From: Leptospira vanthielii serovar Holland str. Waz Holland = ATCC 700522
GTDB taxonomy: Bacteria > Spirochaetota > Leptospiria > Leptospirales > Leptospiraceae
DNA length: 50,991 bases
Reading direction: 5' to 3'
Assembly (NCBI RefSeq): GCF_000332455.1
Contig: NZ_AOGY02000037.1
Span: 1-50,991, forward strand
Shown: in pieces, positions 19,768-29,108 of the stretch
Layout: each line of letters opens with the position of its first letter
Numbering within the stretch: the first letter of the stretch is position 1
Program-made: the position numbers and the translations under genes
Notes under the pieces: model-generated
The model's database searches: none
What the model saw: the letters and a program-made list of their open reading frames with translations, nothing else
Told to the model about the DNA's origin: nothing

Positions 19768-20384
19768 ATTAACACTTGTTCTTTGGCGCGTCCAATGAGT
19801 TCCGCAACGGTTTTTGCATTGAATCGGTCTTTGAGCCTACCGACATGGTATTCTACCGTTCTTTTGGATAGGCCAATTTCTGTTCCAATTTCTTGGTAGG
19901 TTTTGCCGTGGCCAAGAAGTGTTAAAATTTGTTTTTCCTTTTTGTTGGCAACTTTCCCATCTTGTGGTTTCCGATTGAAACTCAGTTTTAAGTTTTTGGA
20001 ATAAACCGTCTTTCCTGCAGCGATTTCATTGAGGTTTTTGGTAAGGCTACTCAGATCATCGCTTTTTAAAAGATACCCATCCACACCCGCCTCAATGGCA
20101 GAATGAACAATAGGTTGTTCATCAAGCATGGTAAGAGTGACTACTTTTAAGTCTGGGTGTTCTTTTTTCCAATCCTTCACCATATTCAGAACGTTTTCCC
20201 CTGGAATCCGTAGATCAAGGAGGACAAAGTCGGGTCTTGTTTCATTTAAGAGAGAGGCAATTTGAGGGGAATGCTCGGCTTCTCCCACAACTTCGAAATC
20301 AGGCGAGGAGTTCACAACATGTTTTACGCCAACTCGAGTTACAGCGTGGTCTTCAACGAGTAATACCTTCTTTTTAGGTGTCAT
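19764..20384 (-). CDS. NarL/LuxR-family response regulator
   Basis: A 206-residue two-domain regulator. The receiver (1-125) has the acidic pair in LLVEDHAVTR, the phospho-Asp in VLLDLRIPGE, Thr in LTMLDE and Lys in YLLKSDD. A LuxR-type helix-turn-helix lies at about 138-200, with KEKQILTLLGHGKTYQEIG and LSKRTVEYHVGRLKDRF. AAAGGGAAATAT precedes the ATG. Its stop overlaps that of the hybrid histidine kinase, so it is a candidate partner, although the receiver domain in the kinase could feed another protein. An inverted repeat just upstream of its start may be an operator. Confidence 0.92.
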   Translation of the reverse strand: MTPKKKVLLVEDHAVTRVGVKHVVNSSPDFEVVGEAEHSPQIASLLNETRPDFVLLDLRIPGENVLNMVKDWKKEHPDLKVVTLTMLDEQPIVHSAIEAGVDGYLLKSDDLSSLTKNLNEIAAGKTVYSKNLKLSFNRKPQDGKVANKKEKQILTLLGHGKTYQEIGTEIGLSKRTVEYHVGRLKDRFNAKTVAELIGRAKEQVLI

Positions 20385-20406
20385 ATATTTCCCTTTTTTT
20401 GGAATC

Positions 20407-20423
20407 AGGAACCTTTTGTTCCT
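20407..20423. repeat. Short inverted repeat upstream of the LuxR-type regulator
   Basis: AGGAAC and GTTCCT flank a five-base centre CTTTT. It lies 23 bp upstream of the regulator's start codon, in the divergent gap shared with the cNMP-binding gene. Autoregulation is a possibility only. Confidence 0.35.
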
Positions 20424-20570
20424 AGCGTTTCTCCCTAGTAGACGAAGGGAATTGCAAATATTAGTACTATTCCGTCCTATTTGTCCATAAAAAATCGTGG
20501 GTCTATCTACTTAATTTTCTCTTGCAAATTCGCTAAATTCTCCCATTTTCAGAGAAATCCTAGGAGTATT

Positions 20571-21041
20571 ATGAATACTAAAGTAGAGAGTCTCAAAAAA
20601 ATATATCTCTTCCAAAAGTTAAACCAAGACGAACTGTTACACATTGCTGAGAAGATCCGGGAAGTCCACCTACCTCCTAGAAATGTTTTGTATGATATGG
20701 GAGAGGAAGCGGCCTCCATGTACATCGTGAAGTATGGAACCTTGCAGATTTCCACCTCCACAAGCCATGGGGACGATGTGAACCTCATCACCCTTGGAGA
20801 AGGGGACCATTTTGGGGAATTGCCTTTTTTTGATGATGAAAAACGTTCTGCGAAAGTGGAAGCCAAAGAAAATTCTGAATTATACGAACTTCGTTATGCC
20901 GATTTGCATGATATGTTTTCCAAAAACAAGGAAATGGAGCTCAAATTCTACAAAGAAGTGACCCATTATTACATCCGTAGAATGCGAAAGCTCACCCATG
21001 ACTTGGCTTACGCACGGGAACTTAGAAAACGATTCGCCTAG
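20571..21041 (+). CDS. Cyclic nucleotide-binding domain protein
   Basis: A 156-residue single-domain protein with a cNMP-binding (CRP-like) jelly roll. The start at 20571 follows TAGGAG at good spacing; an upstream start at 20481 would add an unrelated leader. Visible family blocks are LFQKLNQDELLHIAEKIRE, GEEAASMYIVKYG, LGEGDHFGELPFFDDEKRSA (phosphate-binding cassette region, with an acidic-rich turn) and a C-terminal helix with RRMRKLTHDLAYARELRKR. There is no DNA-binding domain. It could sense cAMP or cGMP for the genes around it. A small hairpin follows the stop (21051-21069). Confidence 0.85.
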   Translation: MNTKVESLKKIYLFQKLNQDELLHIAEKIREVHLPPRNVLYDMGEEAASMYIVKYGTLQISTSTSHGDDVNLITLGEGDHFGELPFFDDEKRSAKVEAKENSELYELRYADLHDMFSKNKEMELKFYKEVTHYYIRRMRKLTHDLAYARELRKRFA

Positions 21042-21050
21042 TGCCTTGTC

Positions 21051-21069
21051 TTTGTCTATAAAAGACAAA
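21051..21069 (+). terminator. Weak hairpin after the cNMP-binding gene
   Basis: TTTGTCT and AGACAAA form a seven-base stem around ATAAA. No strong T-run follows, so termination is doubtful. Its presence supports placing the start of the next gene downstream, at 21202, rather than overlapping the previous stop. Confidence 0.35.
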
Positions 21070-21201
21070 ATTGAATCAAAACGAGATTTTTTATCGATCG
21101 CTTTCGAAAAAACCTTTTCCATTCCTCAGTTTCTTCCTATTACAGCTAAGGAATGGGTTTCGGATTCCGATACTATTTACGTAGGCAGGGAGAAGGAATG
21201 C

Positions 21202-21441
21202 ATGGTGGACCCCGAAATCCTAACCGAGAAGATCGTAACACAAAATAAGACTTTCTTGGTGGATTTGAAGAAGAACCAGGCGGGATTCTACCTGAAAGTA
21301 TCGGAGTGGTCGAATAGTAAAAAGTCCTCGATCTTTCTACCGGCAGAAGGAATCGATCGAATGATCGAAATCTTGAATCAATTTAAAAGCCGGATATCCG
21401 ATAATGAGAATACGAAAGACCCGGAGTTAGGAGCCTTTTAG
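21202..21441 (+). CDS. PUR-domain DNA/RNA-binding protein
   Basis: A 79-residue protein made of one PUR-type nucleic-acid-binding repeat: KTFLVDLKKNQAGFYLKVSEW, then KKSSIFLPAEGIDRMIEIL. This is the pattern of bacterial PUR proteins such as Borrelia BpuR. I choose the ATG at 21202 because AGAAGGA lies four bases upstream; the frame stays open to an ATG at 20998, but that start would overlap the previous gene by 44 bases. The tail NENTKDPELGAF is acidic. The stop codon overlaps the ribosome-binding site of flaA2 (AGGAG at 21440-21444), so the two genes are translationally linked. A regulatory role in flaA expression is an inference. Confidence 0.75.
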   Translation: MVDPEILTEKIVTQNKTFLVDLKKNQAGFYLKVSEWSNSKKSSIFLPAEGIDRMIEILNQFKSRISDNENTKDPELGAF

Positions 21442-21452
21442 GAGTGAGTTTC

Positions 21453-22169
21453 ATGGGGAAATTAGGAATGACCAAACTGTTGTTAGGCCTCTTCCTTTCA
21501 ATAGGAATGTTGTACGCACAGGCAGATACTGGCGGACAAAATACAGCTAACACTGCAAATGATGAGGATAGCCCTCTTAGAAAAATCGTTTTAGATGATT
21601 TTGAAGAGGCTGAGGATTGGAGAGTAAAAGCTACCACTCCACTCGGAGAAACAAGAACTTTGAAACTCGTTCAACGCGGGCTCATCAAAGATGTATTCGA
21701 TGAAAAAACCGTTCCAGAAGATGGCGGGGACAAAATCGAAAAAAACCATATTTTAGGCGTCAAAACACATTTTGCTGCTAAAGGATTGGATCGTGTTGAA
21801 TTGTACCCACCACATGAGTACATCATCAAAGGGAAAGTAAGACAAATCTCTGTTTGGGTTCTTGGTAGAAAGTACAGACATACTTTATTTGCAAAATTTA
21901 GAGATTATAAAGACGTAACGCATAATATCCGTTTGGGTCGATTGGATTTCTTCGGATGGAGAAAACTTACGGCTACAATTCCAGGATTTATTCCACAAAG
22001 TACAAGATTTGCACTTTTAGATAAAAATTTGCATTTTGTTTCTCTCTTCATAACATCTGATGTTCATGAAGTAGCAGGGGACTTTTACTTCTATGTTGAT
22101 GATCTCCAAGTGAGAACTGACAGGTCTGAAGCAAAATACCCTGGATCTGAAATTAAGGACAATTGGTAA
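21453..22169 (+). CDS. flaA2: Flagellar filament outer sheath protein FlaA2
   Basis: A 238-residue component of the periplasmic flagellum sheath of spirochaetes. The start is the ATG at 21453, eight bases after AGGAG; a GTG nine bases upstream is unlikely. A signal peptide ([15 protein letters not shown]) directs export. The mature part carries the FlaA pattern: [15 protein letters not shown] near the N-terminus, [21 protein letters not shown] in the middle and a lectin-like [23 protein letters not shown], ending with [13 protein letters not shown]. The same core motifs recur in the following gene. The flaA2-flaA1 order matches Leptospira. It is coupled to the upstream PUR gene. Confidence 0.93.
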   Translation: MGKLGMTKLLLGLFLSIGMLYAQADTGGQNTANTANDEDSPLRKIVLDDFEEAEDWRVKATTPLGETRTLKLVQRGLIKDVFDEKTVPEDGGDKIEKNHILGVKTHFAAKGLDRVELYPPHEYIIKGKVRQISVWVLGRKYRHTLFAKFRDYKDVTHNIRLGRLDFFGWRKLTATIPGFIPQSTRFALLDKNLHFVSLFITSDVHEVAGDFYFYVDDLQVRTDRSEAKYPGSEIKDNW

Positions 22170-22185
22170 GCGGGAGAAAGGAACA

Positions 22186-23172
22186 ATGGAAAATAAAAAA
22201 ACAAAAATCCTAACTTTAGTAGCCCTAACGTCCCTCGCTCTCGTTGGTTTTGCACAAGCGCAATACAAAGTTTCCAACGGAGTGGCAACACCTATCGGAA
22301 ACGATATAGGAGCTTTGGAACTTAAAGCCATCACGATCGAATCTTGGGACACACCAACGTCTACTGCTTCCTATGGTTGGGAAGTGTTCACTGACAAAGA
22401 CGGTGTGAACAAAGATGGCACGGGCGATATGAAATACGATGAGAACAACAAATATTCACCTGTTCTCAACGATCCGGCAAAATCTCCTCTTGTGATGAGA
22501 GAAGTAAAACTAATTCCAGGAAAACCTGGCGATGTAAAAAACGTAGATGCGGGAAATGCAAAAGTATTGGCAGTCAAATTCCAATTCACTTTCCCAGGTA
22601 ACAACGTTGTTACAGTTCGTCCTCCTCGTGCTCCTGAATATGAAGTAACTCGTGCAAGGCCGTATATCGATGCTGACAACAAAAAGAAAATCGAAAAAGT
22701 TTATGGAATCGAAGCTCCAGGAAATGTAAAAGCCATTTCTGTTTGGGTTCTCGGCCGTGGTAACGAATACGATTTAGAAGGTTGGATCGAAGACTATAAT
22801 GGCAATAGCCATATTTTCCCTTTCGGTTCCTTGGACTTTGTGGGTTGGAGACCTCTCCAAATCATCATCCCTCCAGGAATTCCGCAAGAGGCAAATGCTT
22901 TCCCTGCAACAAGAAACTTGATTTTCAAACAGTTTAAAATTCGTTCTAGACCAAACTCTGGTCCTGAGCCAGTTTACCTTTTCTTTGATGAACTTCGAGT
23001 TCTTTCGGACACTTTCGAAGTTCACTTTGATGGGGCAAATCTTGACTTTGATGAAGAAGATTGTAAAAGCAAAGTTAAAATGGAGCAAATGCTTCAGAAG
23101 TCCGGTGCCATCTCCACAGGTGCGAAGATTCGCGATTGTGGTGGAAGTAACGGTTCTTCCCAAAACAAGTAG
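22186..23172 (+). CDS. flaA1: Flagellar filament outer sheath protein FlaA1
   Basis: The larger FlaA paralogue, 328 residues, with a signal peptide ending in VGFAQAQ. It shares the FlaA core with its neighbour: [68 protein letters not shown] and [12 protein letters not shown]. The C-terminus has two cysteines (EEDCKSK and IRDCGGS). FlaA proteins coat the FlaB core filament and influence stiffness and cell shape. It lies 16 bp after flaA2 and is followed by a strong terminator, so the unit PUR-flaA2-flaA1 ends here. Confidence 0.93.
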   Translation: MENKKTKILTLVALTSLALVGFAQAQYKVSNGVATPIGNDIGALELKAITIESWDTPTSTASYGWEVFTDKDGVNKDGTGDMKYDENNKYSPVLNDPAKSPLVMREVKLIPGKPGDVKNVDAGNAKVLAVKFQFTFPGNNVVTVRPPRAPEYEVTRARPYIDADNKKKIEKVYGIEAPGNVKAISVWVLGRGNEYDLEGWIEDYNGNSHIFPFGSLDFVGWRPLQIIIPPGIPQEANAFPATRNLIFKQFKIRSRPNSGPEPVYLFFDELRVLSDTFEVHFDGANLDFDEEDCKSKVKMEQMLQKSGAISTGAKIRDCGGSNGSSQNK

Positions 23173-23213
23173 ATTCCTTACTCACTCCTGGGGGTTACTC
23201 CTTGGGGACCAGG

Positions 23214-23241
23214 AAAACCCAGCCAAGCGGCTGGGTTTTTT
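23214..23241 (+). terminator. Rho-independent terminator after flaA1
   Basis: AAAACCCAGCC (23214-23224) pairs with GGCTGGGTTTT (23229-23239) around AAGC and continues into a T-run. It lies 42 bp past the flaA1 stop and closes the flaA unit. The rest of the gap up to 23380 shows no clear structure. Confidence 0.92.
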
Positions 23242-23380
23242 GGCTTTACAGAATCGAACGGACCTAAAAAATGAACTCTAGGACTGTTCTTTTCGCGGAT
23301 TCATCGCTAAATTTACCGTAACAACTTTATAGGAACTATGAACACCCTTTATTGGAAATACGAAGAGGGAGATTCTTTTC

Positions 23381-26146
23381 ATGCCTGATACTATTACCGA
23401 AGACAAATCAAACAAAATCGCCGACAACGACAAACTAACACCTCTCTTTAATGAGGAAATTTATGTGCGTGCTGATGCTGGAACGGTTCCCGTTTCCAAA
23501 TTCAAAATCTTTGACGATGTCATTGATGCATATAAGGCAGAAAATCGTTTAGCGGAAGCTAAACAAAAAATTGAAGACCATTTCAAAGAACATCCTGAGT
23601 CTATCTCCGCCAAATATATGTTAATGATTATTTCTTTCATGGAAGATTCCATGGGAGACGCAAATTTGGTGAAGAGCATTTTGGATTCTTTCAAAGCTCA
23701 CGCAAAATGGACTATCATTGAATACATTACTGATTCTATTTTACGATTTGGTGATCATAGGCTTGCTCTCCGCGTAAAAGCAGAGGCACTTGATAAACTC
23801 AAGAAAAACAAAGAACTCAAAGTAGTTCTTGAGAAACTTGCCAAACAAGATCGTAAAAACCCAGAGATTGCAAAGAAGTATGGCTTTTCCATTATGGAAG
23901 AGGACAAACCGAAAGCAATTTCCTATCTCAAACTCGCAGTTGAGATGTATGCAAAGAACAAAGAATACGTTCCGATGGAGGAAATTTGGCCTACCATAGT
24001 TCAAAATAACTATGAGGATGTTTCTTTCTTCGATAAAATTGAACGTATCCTTCTTGGCCAAAGAGAAAAAACTCGCCTTGTTGGACTTCTTTATCCAATC
24101 GTTGAACCTTTTAAGGCAATGGAAGATTGGGATCATGTCATCTACTTCTTAAAAAAGATTTTAGAACATGAAGCAGCATCTCAAAAAGCAAGAAACGAAC
24201 TCATTCGTGCTTACAAACAAAAATACACTGCACACTCACTACTAGAAGATTTCCTCAAAATGAGTGAACTGGGTAACAACCGTAAACCGGTAAAACTTTG
24301 TATCACCAACTTCGAAAGAAATATCGTATTTGATACTGGTAACTATGTAATGCATAGAAACTGGGGTGTAGGTAAAATTACATCCATCTCCCAAACCGGA
24401 GATTCTATCTTTGTTGATTTTGAAGAAAAGAAAGACCATAAACTTTCTATCCAAATGGCTATCACTTCTTTAAAACCATTGAAGAAAGACCATATTTGGG
24501 TACAACACTACGAAGACAAAAATGGTATCAATTCCATGTTTGCTGAGAACTTACCTGAGTTTTTAAAACAACTTCTGAAATCTTATGACAACCGAATGAT
24601 CATTGGTGACATGAAGAACGAACTCATCGGAACCTTTTTGAAACAAGAAGAATGGTCTAAGTGGTGGGCGAAGGTGAAGTCGGTTCTGAAAAAAGAAGCG
24701 AATATCGGAATGAATCCTAAGAAAAAGGATGAAGTGGTTTACCATGAAAAACCGATCACTCACTCCGAAACTCTCACTCAGAAATTCCAAGCAACCAGTG
24801 ATAGTAATAAAAAATTAGAAATCGCTATGGAAGCGGTTCGTGATGCGGATGAAGCCGCAGAAGCTGGTGACTTTTTTATCTCTCATTATAGCGAAGAAGA
24901 GTCAGCAAGAGATTCCATTCGTAAACTCTCTGCTTATTTGTATTTGGAAGAAGCAGGTAAAGCTTGGCCGACAGAAGAGTTTTCTCATAAAATTCGCGAA
25001 CAAGAATTATCAACGCTCATTCAGTCCCTTTCTAAAGACGAAGCTCTGAAGATCTCCAAAGCATTGGAAAATACGGATATCAAAAAAGGATTTAAGGATC
25101 TCATCCGTACCTACCATCCAGAGGCGATCAATATTCTCATTGGACTTTTATTTGAAGTCCCAGTAAAGGTAAACCGATCTGTTTTCCAAAACTTAGTAGC
25201 GGATGAAAAATTTGCAGAACTCAATTTGTTTGTAGAAACAGTTTCTAACAAATCGAAAGAAAACCCTGAGGTTTTCCTTTGGGTCGCAAAATCGATCCTA
25301 TCTCATACTTGGAAGTTTGATTGGTTGAAGGTAAGTGAAGAAGATTTAGTTCTTCGCGTATTCCGTATCCTCAAACCCCTTGCAAAGATTGAAGACAAAG
25401 GAACGAAACTCAAAAACCAAGCGATGGACATTCTTTTTGGAAAGGATAATAGCCTTCTCCGAGACATTTTAACCAACGCAGACGATGAGTATGTTCGTAA
25501 ACTTTTTGCCCTTTTCAAAGAAGTTCCTTATGTAACTGATTTAGAAAAAGACCAACTATATGCGCTTATCAACGAACTCAAACCAAACATTGTTTGGGAT
25601 GAATACGATTCAGAAGAAGATGCTGATGATGATCCTTTAGCAAACCTTCCAAACGATGTGGTACTTGTGACTCGTCGTGCCTTCAATGCGAAAAAACTAG
25701 AGTTTGAACACCTTGTAAACGTAGAGATGGCTGAAAACTCGCGTGATATTGGAGAGGCCCAAGAGAAAGGGGACTTACGAGAAAACGCAGAATACAAAGC
25801 AGCGATGGAAAAACAATCTCAGTTACAAGCGGCCATCAAACGATTGGAAGCAGAACTGAAAAGTGCAAGGATTCTCGACCTAAGTGATGTAAAATCTGAC
25901 AAAGTAGGAATCGGAACCACAGTGCGTTTGAAAAACAAACAAAGTGGCGAAGTGGTTACTTATTCGATTCTTGGGGCATGGGATGCGGATACTGAAAAGA
26001 ATATCATCTCATACCAGTCACCACTCGCAAAATCACTTCTTGGCAAACATACTGGAAACGAAGCGTTACTTGTTTTCGGATCCACAGAAACTGTTTACGA
26101 AGTATTGGATATTGCTCGTTACTCCATGACAGGACAAGAGGCCTGA
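23381..26146 (+). CDS. greA: Transcript-cleavage factor GreA with a large N-terminal extension
   Basis: A 921-residue protein whose last roughly 160 residues are GreA. The coiled coil includes NSRDIGEAQEKGDLRENAEYKAA, with the acidic residues that act at the RNA polymerase active site, and the C-terminal FKBP-like domain has VGIGTTVRLKNKQSGEVVTYSILG and SPLAKSLLGKHTGNEA. The first roughly 750 residues are helical, with TPR-like opening units (AENRLAEAKQKIEDHFKEHPE) and a central FDTGNYVMHRNWGVGKITSI segment reminiscent of a CarD/SH3-like fold. Such fusions occur in Treponema, Leptospira and Chlamydia. GreA rescues backtracked polymerase; the extension has no assigned role. It converges on, and overlaps by 28 bases, the peptidase gene. 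Confidence 0.9.
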   Translation: MPDTITEDKSNKIADNDKLTPLFNEEIYVRADAGTVPVSKFKIFDDVIDAYKAENRLAEAKQKIEDHFKEHPESISAKYMLMIISFMEDSMGDANLVKSILDSFKAHAKWTIIEYITDSILRFGDHRLALRVKAEALDKLKKNKELKVVLEKLAKQDRKNPEIAKKYGFSIMEEDKPKAISYLKLAVEMYAKNKEYVPMEEIWPTIVQNNYEDVSFFDKIERILLGQREKTRLVGLLYPIVEPFKAMEDWDHVIYFLKKILEHEAASQKARNELIRAYKQKYTAHSLLEDFLKMSELGNNRKPVKLCITNFERNIVFDTGNYVMHRNWGVGKITSISQTGDSIFVDFEEKKDHKLSIQMAITSLKPLKKDHIWVQHYEDKNGINSMFAENLPEFLKQLLKSYDNRMIIGDMKNELIGTFLKQEEWSKWWAKVKSVLKKEANIGMNPKKKDEVVYHEKPITHSETLTQKFQATSDSNKKLEIAMEAVRDADEAAEAGDFFISHYSEEESARDSIRKLSAYLYLEEAGKAWPTEEFSHKIREQELSTLIQSLSKDEALKISKALENTDIKKGFKDLIRTYHPEAINILIGLLFEVPVKVNRSVFQNLVADEKFAELNLFVETVSNKSKENPEVFLWVAKSILSHTWKFDWLKVSEEDLVLRVFRILKPLAKIEDKGTKLKNQAMDILFGKDNSLLRDILTNADDEYVRKLFALFKEVPYVTDLEKDQLYALINELKPNIVWDEYDSEEDADDDPLANLPNDVVLVTRRAFNAKKLEFEHLVNVEMAENSRDIGEAQEKGDLRENAEYKAAMEKQSQLQAAIKRLEAELKSARILDLSDVKSDKVGIGTTVRLKNKQSGEVVTYSILGAWDADTEKNIISYQSPLAKSLLGKHTGNEALLVFGSTETVYEVLDIARYSMTGQEA

Positions 26147-27930
26147 AGTTCTTCCGACCAACCGCTAGTAGAAATTAAATCCACAAACGGTTCGGAAACA
26201 TTTCCGGCGAAATCAAAGGCCTTAGCTTCCAAAAGAAGATAAGGCCTTTCTTTTTGTAGGCTTTTCGGAATGATCACTCGGATGGCACGCCTGTCGGGAT
26301 CGTATTCATAGGGATATGTTTGTCCGTCGAGCATGAGCTCAACACTCGTTCGAAATCCACTTCCCACGTCTCCAATGACATAAAACCTTTCTTCAAAACA
26401 ATGGTTCCTCACTTCTGGAAGTTCGATGTAGCGGGCAAGGGAGGTCATAGGAAAGATTGTCGGTGGAGTTTCATCAGACAAAACCATAAGATATCCAAGT
26501 TTTGTAAGTTTAAAACTAAAACCATTTGGTTTTCTTTTTTGGGTGATGGATTGAAATTTCTGAATGGAAGAATCATAAAAATAAAGGGAATCTTTTATAG
26601 TTGGCGTATAACCCATATTCCATTCTCCTAATCCTTCTCCCTTCCAACTCATTTTTTTTGTATCTATTTGGTAGATTTTTCCTTTGAGGGGAAGACCTAC
26701 TGGAATTTTAAAAGGAATCTCTTTTTTACTGATTTCGTTGATGAGTAAAGTTCCTTCTCCTGAAACTTCTGCTTTAGACAAATCCAAACTAACTTTTCCC
26801 TCTGGAGAGTTGTAACTGTTTCCATTCTTCCGATTTTTAACAAACCGAATGGGTTCTGTATTATTTTTCTCATGGATCACAGTAAAAACTACCGAAGATT
26901 TGTTTCCTGTCGCATCCCGAAGTGAAACTACTAATTCTAATTTTTCTTTTGGTTTGTAACTTTCCAAATCCAAAGAAAAACCTTCTTCTTTGAAATTTTT
27001 GGACCGTTCATATATATGATAAAAATAAACGGGTGGTGAGAGTGAGGACCTATTGATATCGTAGAACTGGTGTTTTTTGGACCCATCTTCATAAGCTAAA
27101 AAATCGAAATTACGACTAAAAATAGTTTTTCCATTCACAGACAAGTCCATCCCATACACGTTGTTTTTGTTTCGGGAACGAATCAAATCATAACCACTCA
27201 AACGAATGCGTACCTTGCCTGTAAGAGTGATGGATTCAAATAAATCTCCTGTGTCTGTAAACAAATCATACTTCCCTTTAGATTTTTCTTTGGCCAAAAG
27301 AAGCATGGGTTTTTCTAAATTGTCGCCTTCCAAATACATGGAAAGGATAGTGGGAGGAGTGGTATCTTTTTGATGGATTTCTTGAAAGTAAAGAGGATTG
27401 ATATTTCCTTTTTCTGATCGAAATTCTAAATGGAGGTGCGATATCCCAGATCCCGATTCTCCTGTTTTTCCAAGAGAAATTCCTTTTTTAGCCGTAAATA
27501 AACCCGGAGGGAGTTTGAGTTGAAAACCGTTTGGATCTCCCATTAGTAGAATGGCTTGCCTCAAAAGTTCTAAATCATACAAACTACCACCAAAGGAATG
27601 TAAGTGGGCATATTTGGATTTCAATTTGTATTTTGGACTATAAAGATTGAGAGAAAGTCCGTATCCCGTTTTCGAATAACTGATTTCTTCAATATAACCA
27701 TCAAACGTTGCTAAGATGCTGTGACCATTCAGGCCATAAGATTTGAAATCAGATCCCAAATGTAAGTTATGGTTACGAATTTCAGCAAAGGTTCCAGAAA
27801 CCGGAGAGTAGTAGGGTAGGGGAAAACCCACCTCACTATGGGGAATTTCTGGAATTTTAGTTTGTCCCCATAGAGCTAAAGGGCCAAGGCAAAGTAGGAT
27901 TGTAAAAGTACGAAGAAGAGATATCTCCAT
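26119..27930 (-). CDS. Exported M23-family metallopeptidase
   Basis: A 603-residue secreted peptidoglycan hydrolase-like protein. The signal peptide ends near LWGQ. The LytM/M23 domain lies at about residues 40-180 and has its zinc ligands: His57 and Asp61 in HLGSDF, His109/His111 in YAHLH and His165/His167 in HLHLEF. The remaining 400 residues look beta-rich with Ig-like segments (FSGYD, TGNKSSVVFTV, APFDFAGNVSEP-type repeats); they may bind cell-wall or membrane partners. M23 proteins cleave peptide cross-links or act as activators of amidases. All ligands are present, so activity is plausible. The ribosome-binding site is weak. The 3' end overlaps greA by 28 bases. Confidence 0.85.
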   Translation of the reverse strand: MEISLLRTFTILLCLGPLALWGQTKIPEIPHSEVGFPLPYYSPVSGTFAEIRNHNLHLGSDFKSYGLNGHSILATFDGYIEEISYSKTGYGLSLNLYSPKYKLKSKYAHLHSFGGSLYDLELLRQAILLMGDPNGFQLKLPPGLFTAKKGISLGKTGESGSGISHLHLEFRSEKGNINPLYFQEIHQKDTTPPTILSMYLEGDNLEKPMLLLAKEKSKGKYDLFTDTGDLFESITLTGKVRIRLSGYDLIRSRNKNNVYGMDLSVNGKTIFSRNFDFLAYEDGSKKHQFYDINRSSLSPPVYFYHIYERSKNFKEEGFSLDLESYKPKEKLELVVSLRDATGNKSSVVFTVIHEKNNTEPIRFVKNRKNGNSYNSPEGKVSLDLSKAEVSGEGTLLINEISKKEIPFKIPVGLPLKGKIYQIDTKKMSWKGEGLGEWNMGYTPTIKDSLYFYDSSIQKFQSITQKRKPNGFSFKLTKLGYLMVLSDETPPTIFPMTSLARYIELPEVRNHCFEERFYVIGDVGSGFRTSVELMLDGQTYPYEYDPDRRAIRVIIPKSLQKERPYLLLEAKAFDFAGNVSEPFVDLISTSGWSEELQASCPVME

Positions 27931-28007
27931 GGGAGAATCAGAATCCTACCACTTGCTTTGTCATGCCTTTCCTGAAATCTAGAGAATTTCCCTTCGTTTC
28001 GATTCCC

Positions 28008-28035
28008 TTGACAAACTAGACTTGGGACCTAAGAT
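28008..28035 (+). promoter_or_regulatory. Sigma-70-like promoter of the LptE-like lipoprotein gene
   Basis: A perfect TTGACA (28008-28013) is separated by 16 bases from TAAGAT (28030-28035), which matches four of six -10 bases. It lies 18 bp before the start codon of the lipoprotein gene and may also drive fur and tgt. Confidence 0.65.
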
Positions 28036-28053
28036 GACAGGGAACATTTCTGT

Positions 28054-28605
28054 ATGAAACAAGGCATTGTATCCTTTTTAATCCTCGCCATTTCTGGTTG
28101 TGCCTTTTTATCGAAGGAACCGGGAAGACCTCCCAAAATTGATGGGGTTCCTATCCCCGATTCTAAACGTTTGATCTACATTCAAAATGTTAGAAACAAT
28201 ACCTACTCTCCCGGAATGCACACCCGCCTTACCCAAATGATTATGGAAGAAATTGACAGACGCGGAAGGTTTATCACAACAAGAGAAAAAACTCTCGCGA
28301 AATACAGGTTGTATGCGGAGATTGTTCACTACCAACAAGTCGGAGATCTTATGGATCTTGCGGACAGACAAATTACCTCGGAACTATTCGTAGTCACTCG
28401 AGTGGAAATCATTGAGGCGGAGACGGGAAATAAAATCCCTATGGAACGCAGTGAAATTCCTGGACGGGTCCATTTTTCTACACAGATTGGATTTCGGGAA
28501 TCAGAATTGGAAGCTCAGAATCGCCTACTTCGGGTGATGGCACTTCGAATTGCTGAAGAATCAGAAAGAGCATGGTATTATTCTCTTTCTGGAATTTTGA
28601 ATTAA
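28054..28605 (+). CDS. LptE-like lipoprotein
   Basis: A 183-residue lipoprotein with a short signal peptide ending in AISGC, a textbook lipobox. The mature part resembles LptE-like proteins, the outer-membrane lipoproteins that support LptD in LPS insertion: LIYIQNVRNNTYSPGMHTRLTQ, DRRGRFITTREKTLAKYRLYAEIVHYQ and FVVTRVEIIEAETGNKI. This family is loosely conserved, so the assignment rests on pattern rather than catalytic residues. AGGGAA gives a fair ribosome-binding site. It is followed 23 bp later by a Fur-family gene. Leptospira do make LPS, so the function is plausible. Confidence 0.65.
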   Translation: MKQGIVSFLILAISGCAFLSKEPGRPPKIDGVPIPDSKRLIYIQNVRNNTYSPGMHTRLTQMIMEEIDRRGRFITTREKTLAKYRLYAEIVHYQQVGDLMDLADRQITSELFVVTRVEIIEAETGNKIPMERSEIPGRVHFSTQIGFRESELEAQNRLLRVMALRIAEESERAWYYSLSGILN

Positions 28606-28628
28606 GTTGAATCATTAGGAGACAAACC

Positions 28629-29108
28629 TTGCAAAACGATCCTATTTCCACAGACGACACAAAAAAGGAGATGCTCGCCTTCGAAGAGTATCTTAAAGAA
28701 AAAGGACTCAAAATTACCAACCAACGTTTGTTAGTTGCTCAAAAGATTTTTTCTTCACACAATCATTTTACTGCTGAAGGTCTTTTGGATGAATTAAAGG
28801 ACAATAAGGATCGTATCTCCAAAGCAACCATTTACAGAATCCTCGCGATTATGGTGGAGGCGGGGCTCCTTGAGGAACATGATTTTGGGAAAGATTACAA
28901 ATACTACGAACATATCATTGGTCATGAACACCATGATCATATCATTTGTATGCAATGTGGCCGAATTGTAGAGTTTATCGATGCAAGAATTGAAGAGTTA
29001 CAAAACAAAGCCGCATCAGAAAATGGATTTACCATCACTGGTCATAGTTTGAATATATTTGGAAATTGTCTGAATTTTGCAAATTGTGAACATAAAATCA
29101 GAAAATAG
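28629..29108 (+). CDS. fur: Fur-family metalloregulator
   Basis: A 159-residue Fur/PerR/Zur-type regulator. The TTG start is supported by AGGAGA six bases upstream. The winged helix covers residues 15-90 ([52 protein letters not shown]). Metal ligands are the cluster [13 protein letters not shown] and the C-terminal pair in [13 protein letters not shown], in the spacing of the structural zinc site. Whether it senses iron, peroxide or zinc cannot be told here. The stop codon overlaps the GTG start of tgt by one base, an unusual partner for a metal regulator. Confidence 0.9.
   Translation: MQNDPISTDDTKKEMLAFEEYLKEKGLKITNQRLLVAQKIFSSHNHFTAEGLLDELKDNKDRISKATIYRILAIMVEAGLLEEHDFGKDYKYYEHIIGHEHHDHIICMQCGRIVEFIDARIEELQNKAASENGFTITGHSLNIFGNCLNFANCEHKIRK

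Noticed and set aside
20481..20570. Upstream extension of the cNMP-binding gene
   Set aside because: The added residues do not belong to the family, and a proper ribosome-binding site stands before the ATG at 20571.
22774..23163. Open frame opposite flaA1
   Set aside because: Antisense to clear FlaA motifs, no start signal, no family.
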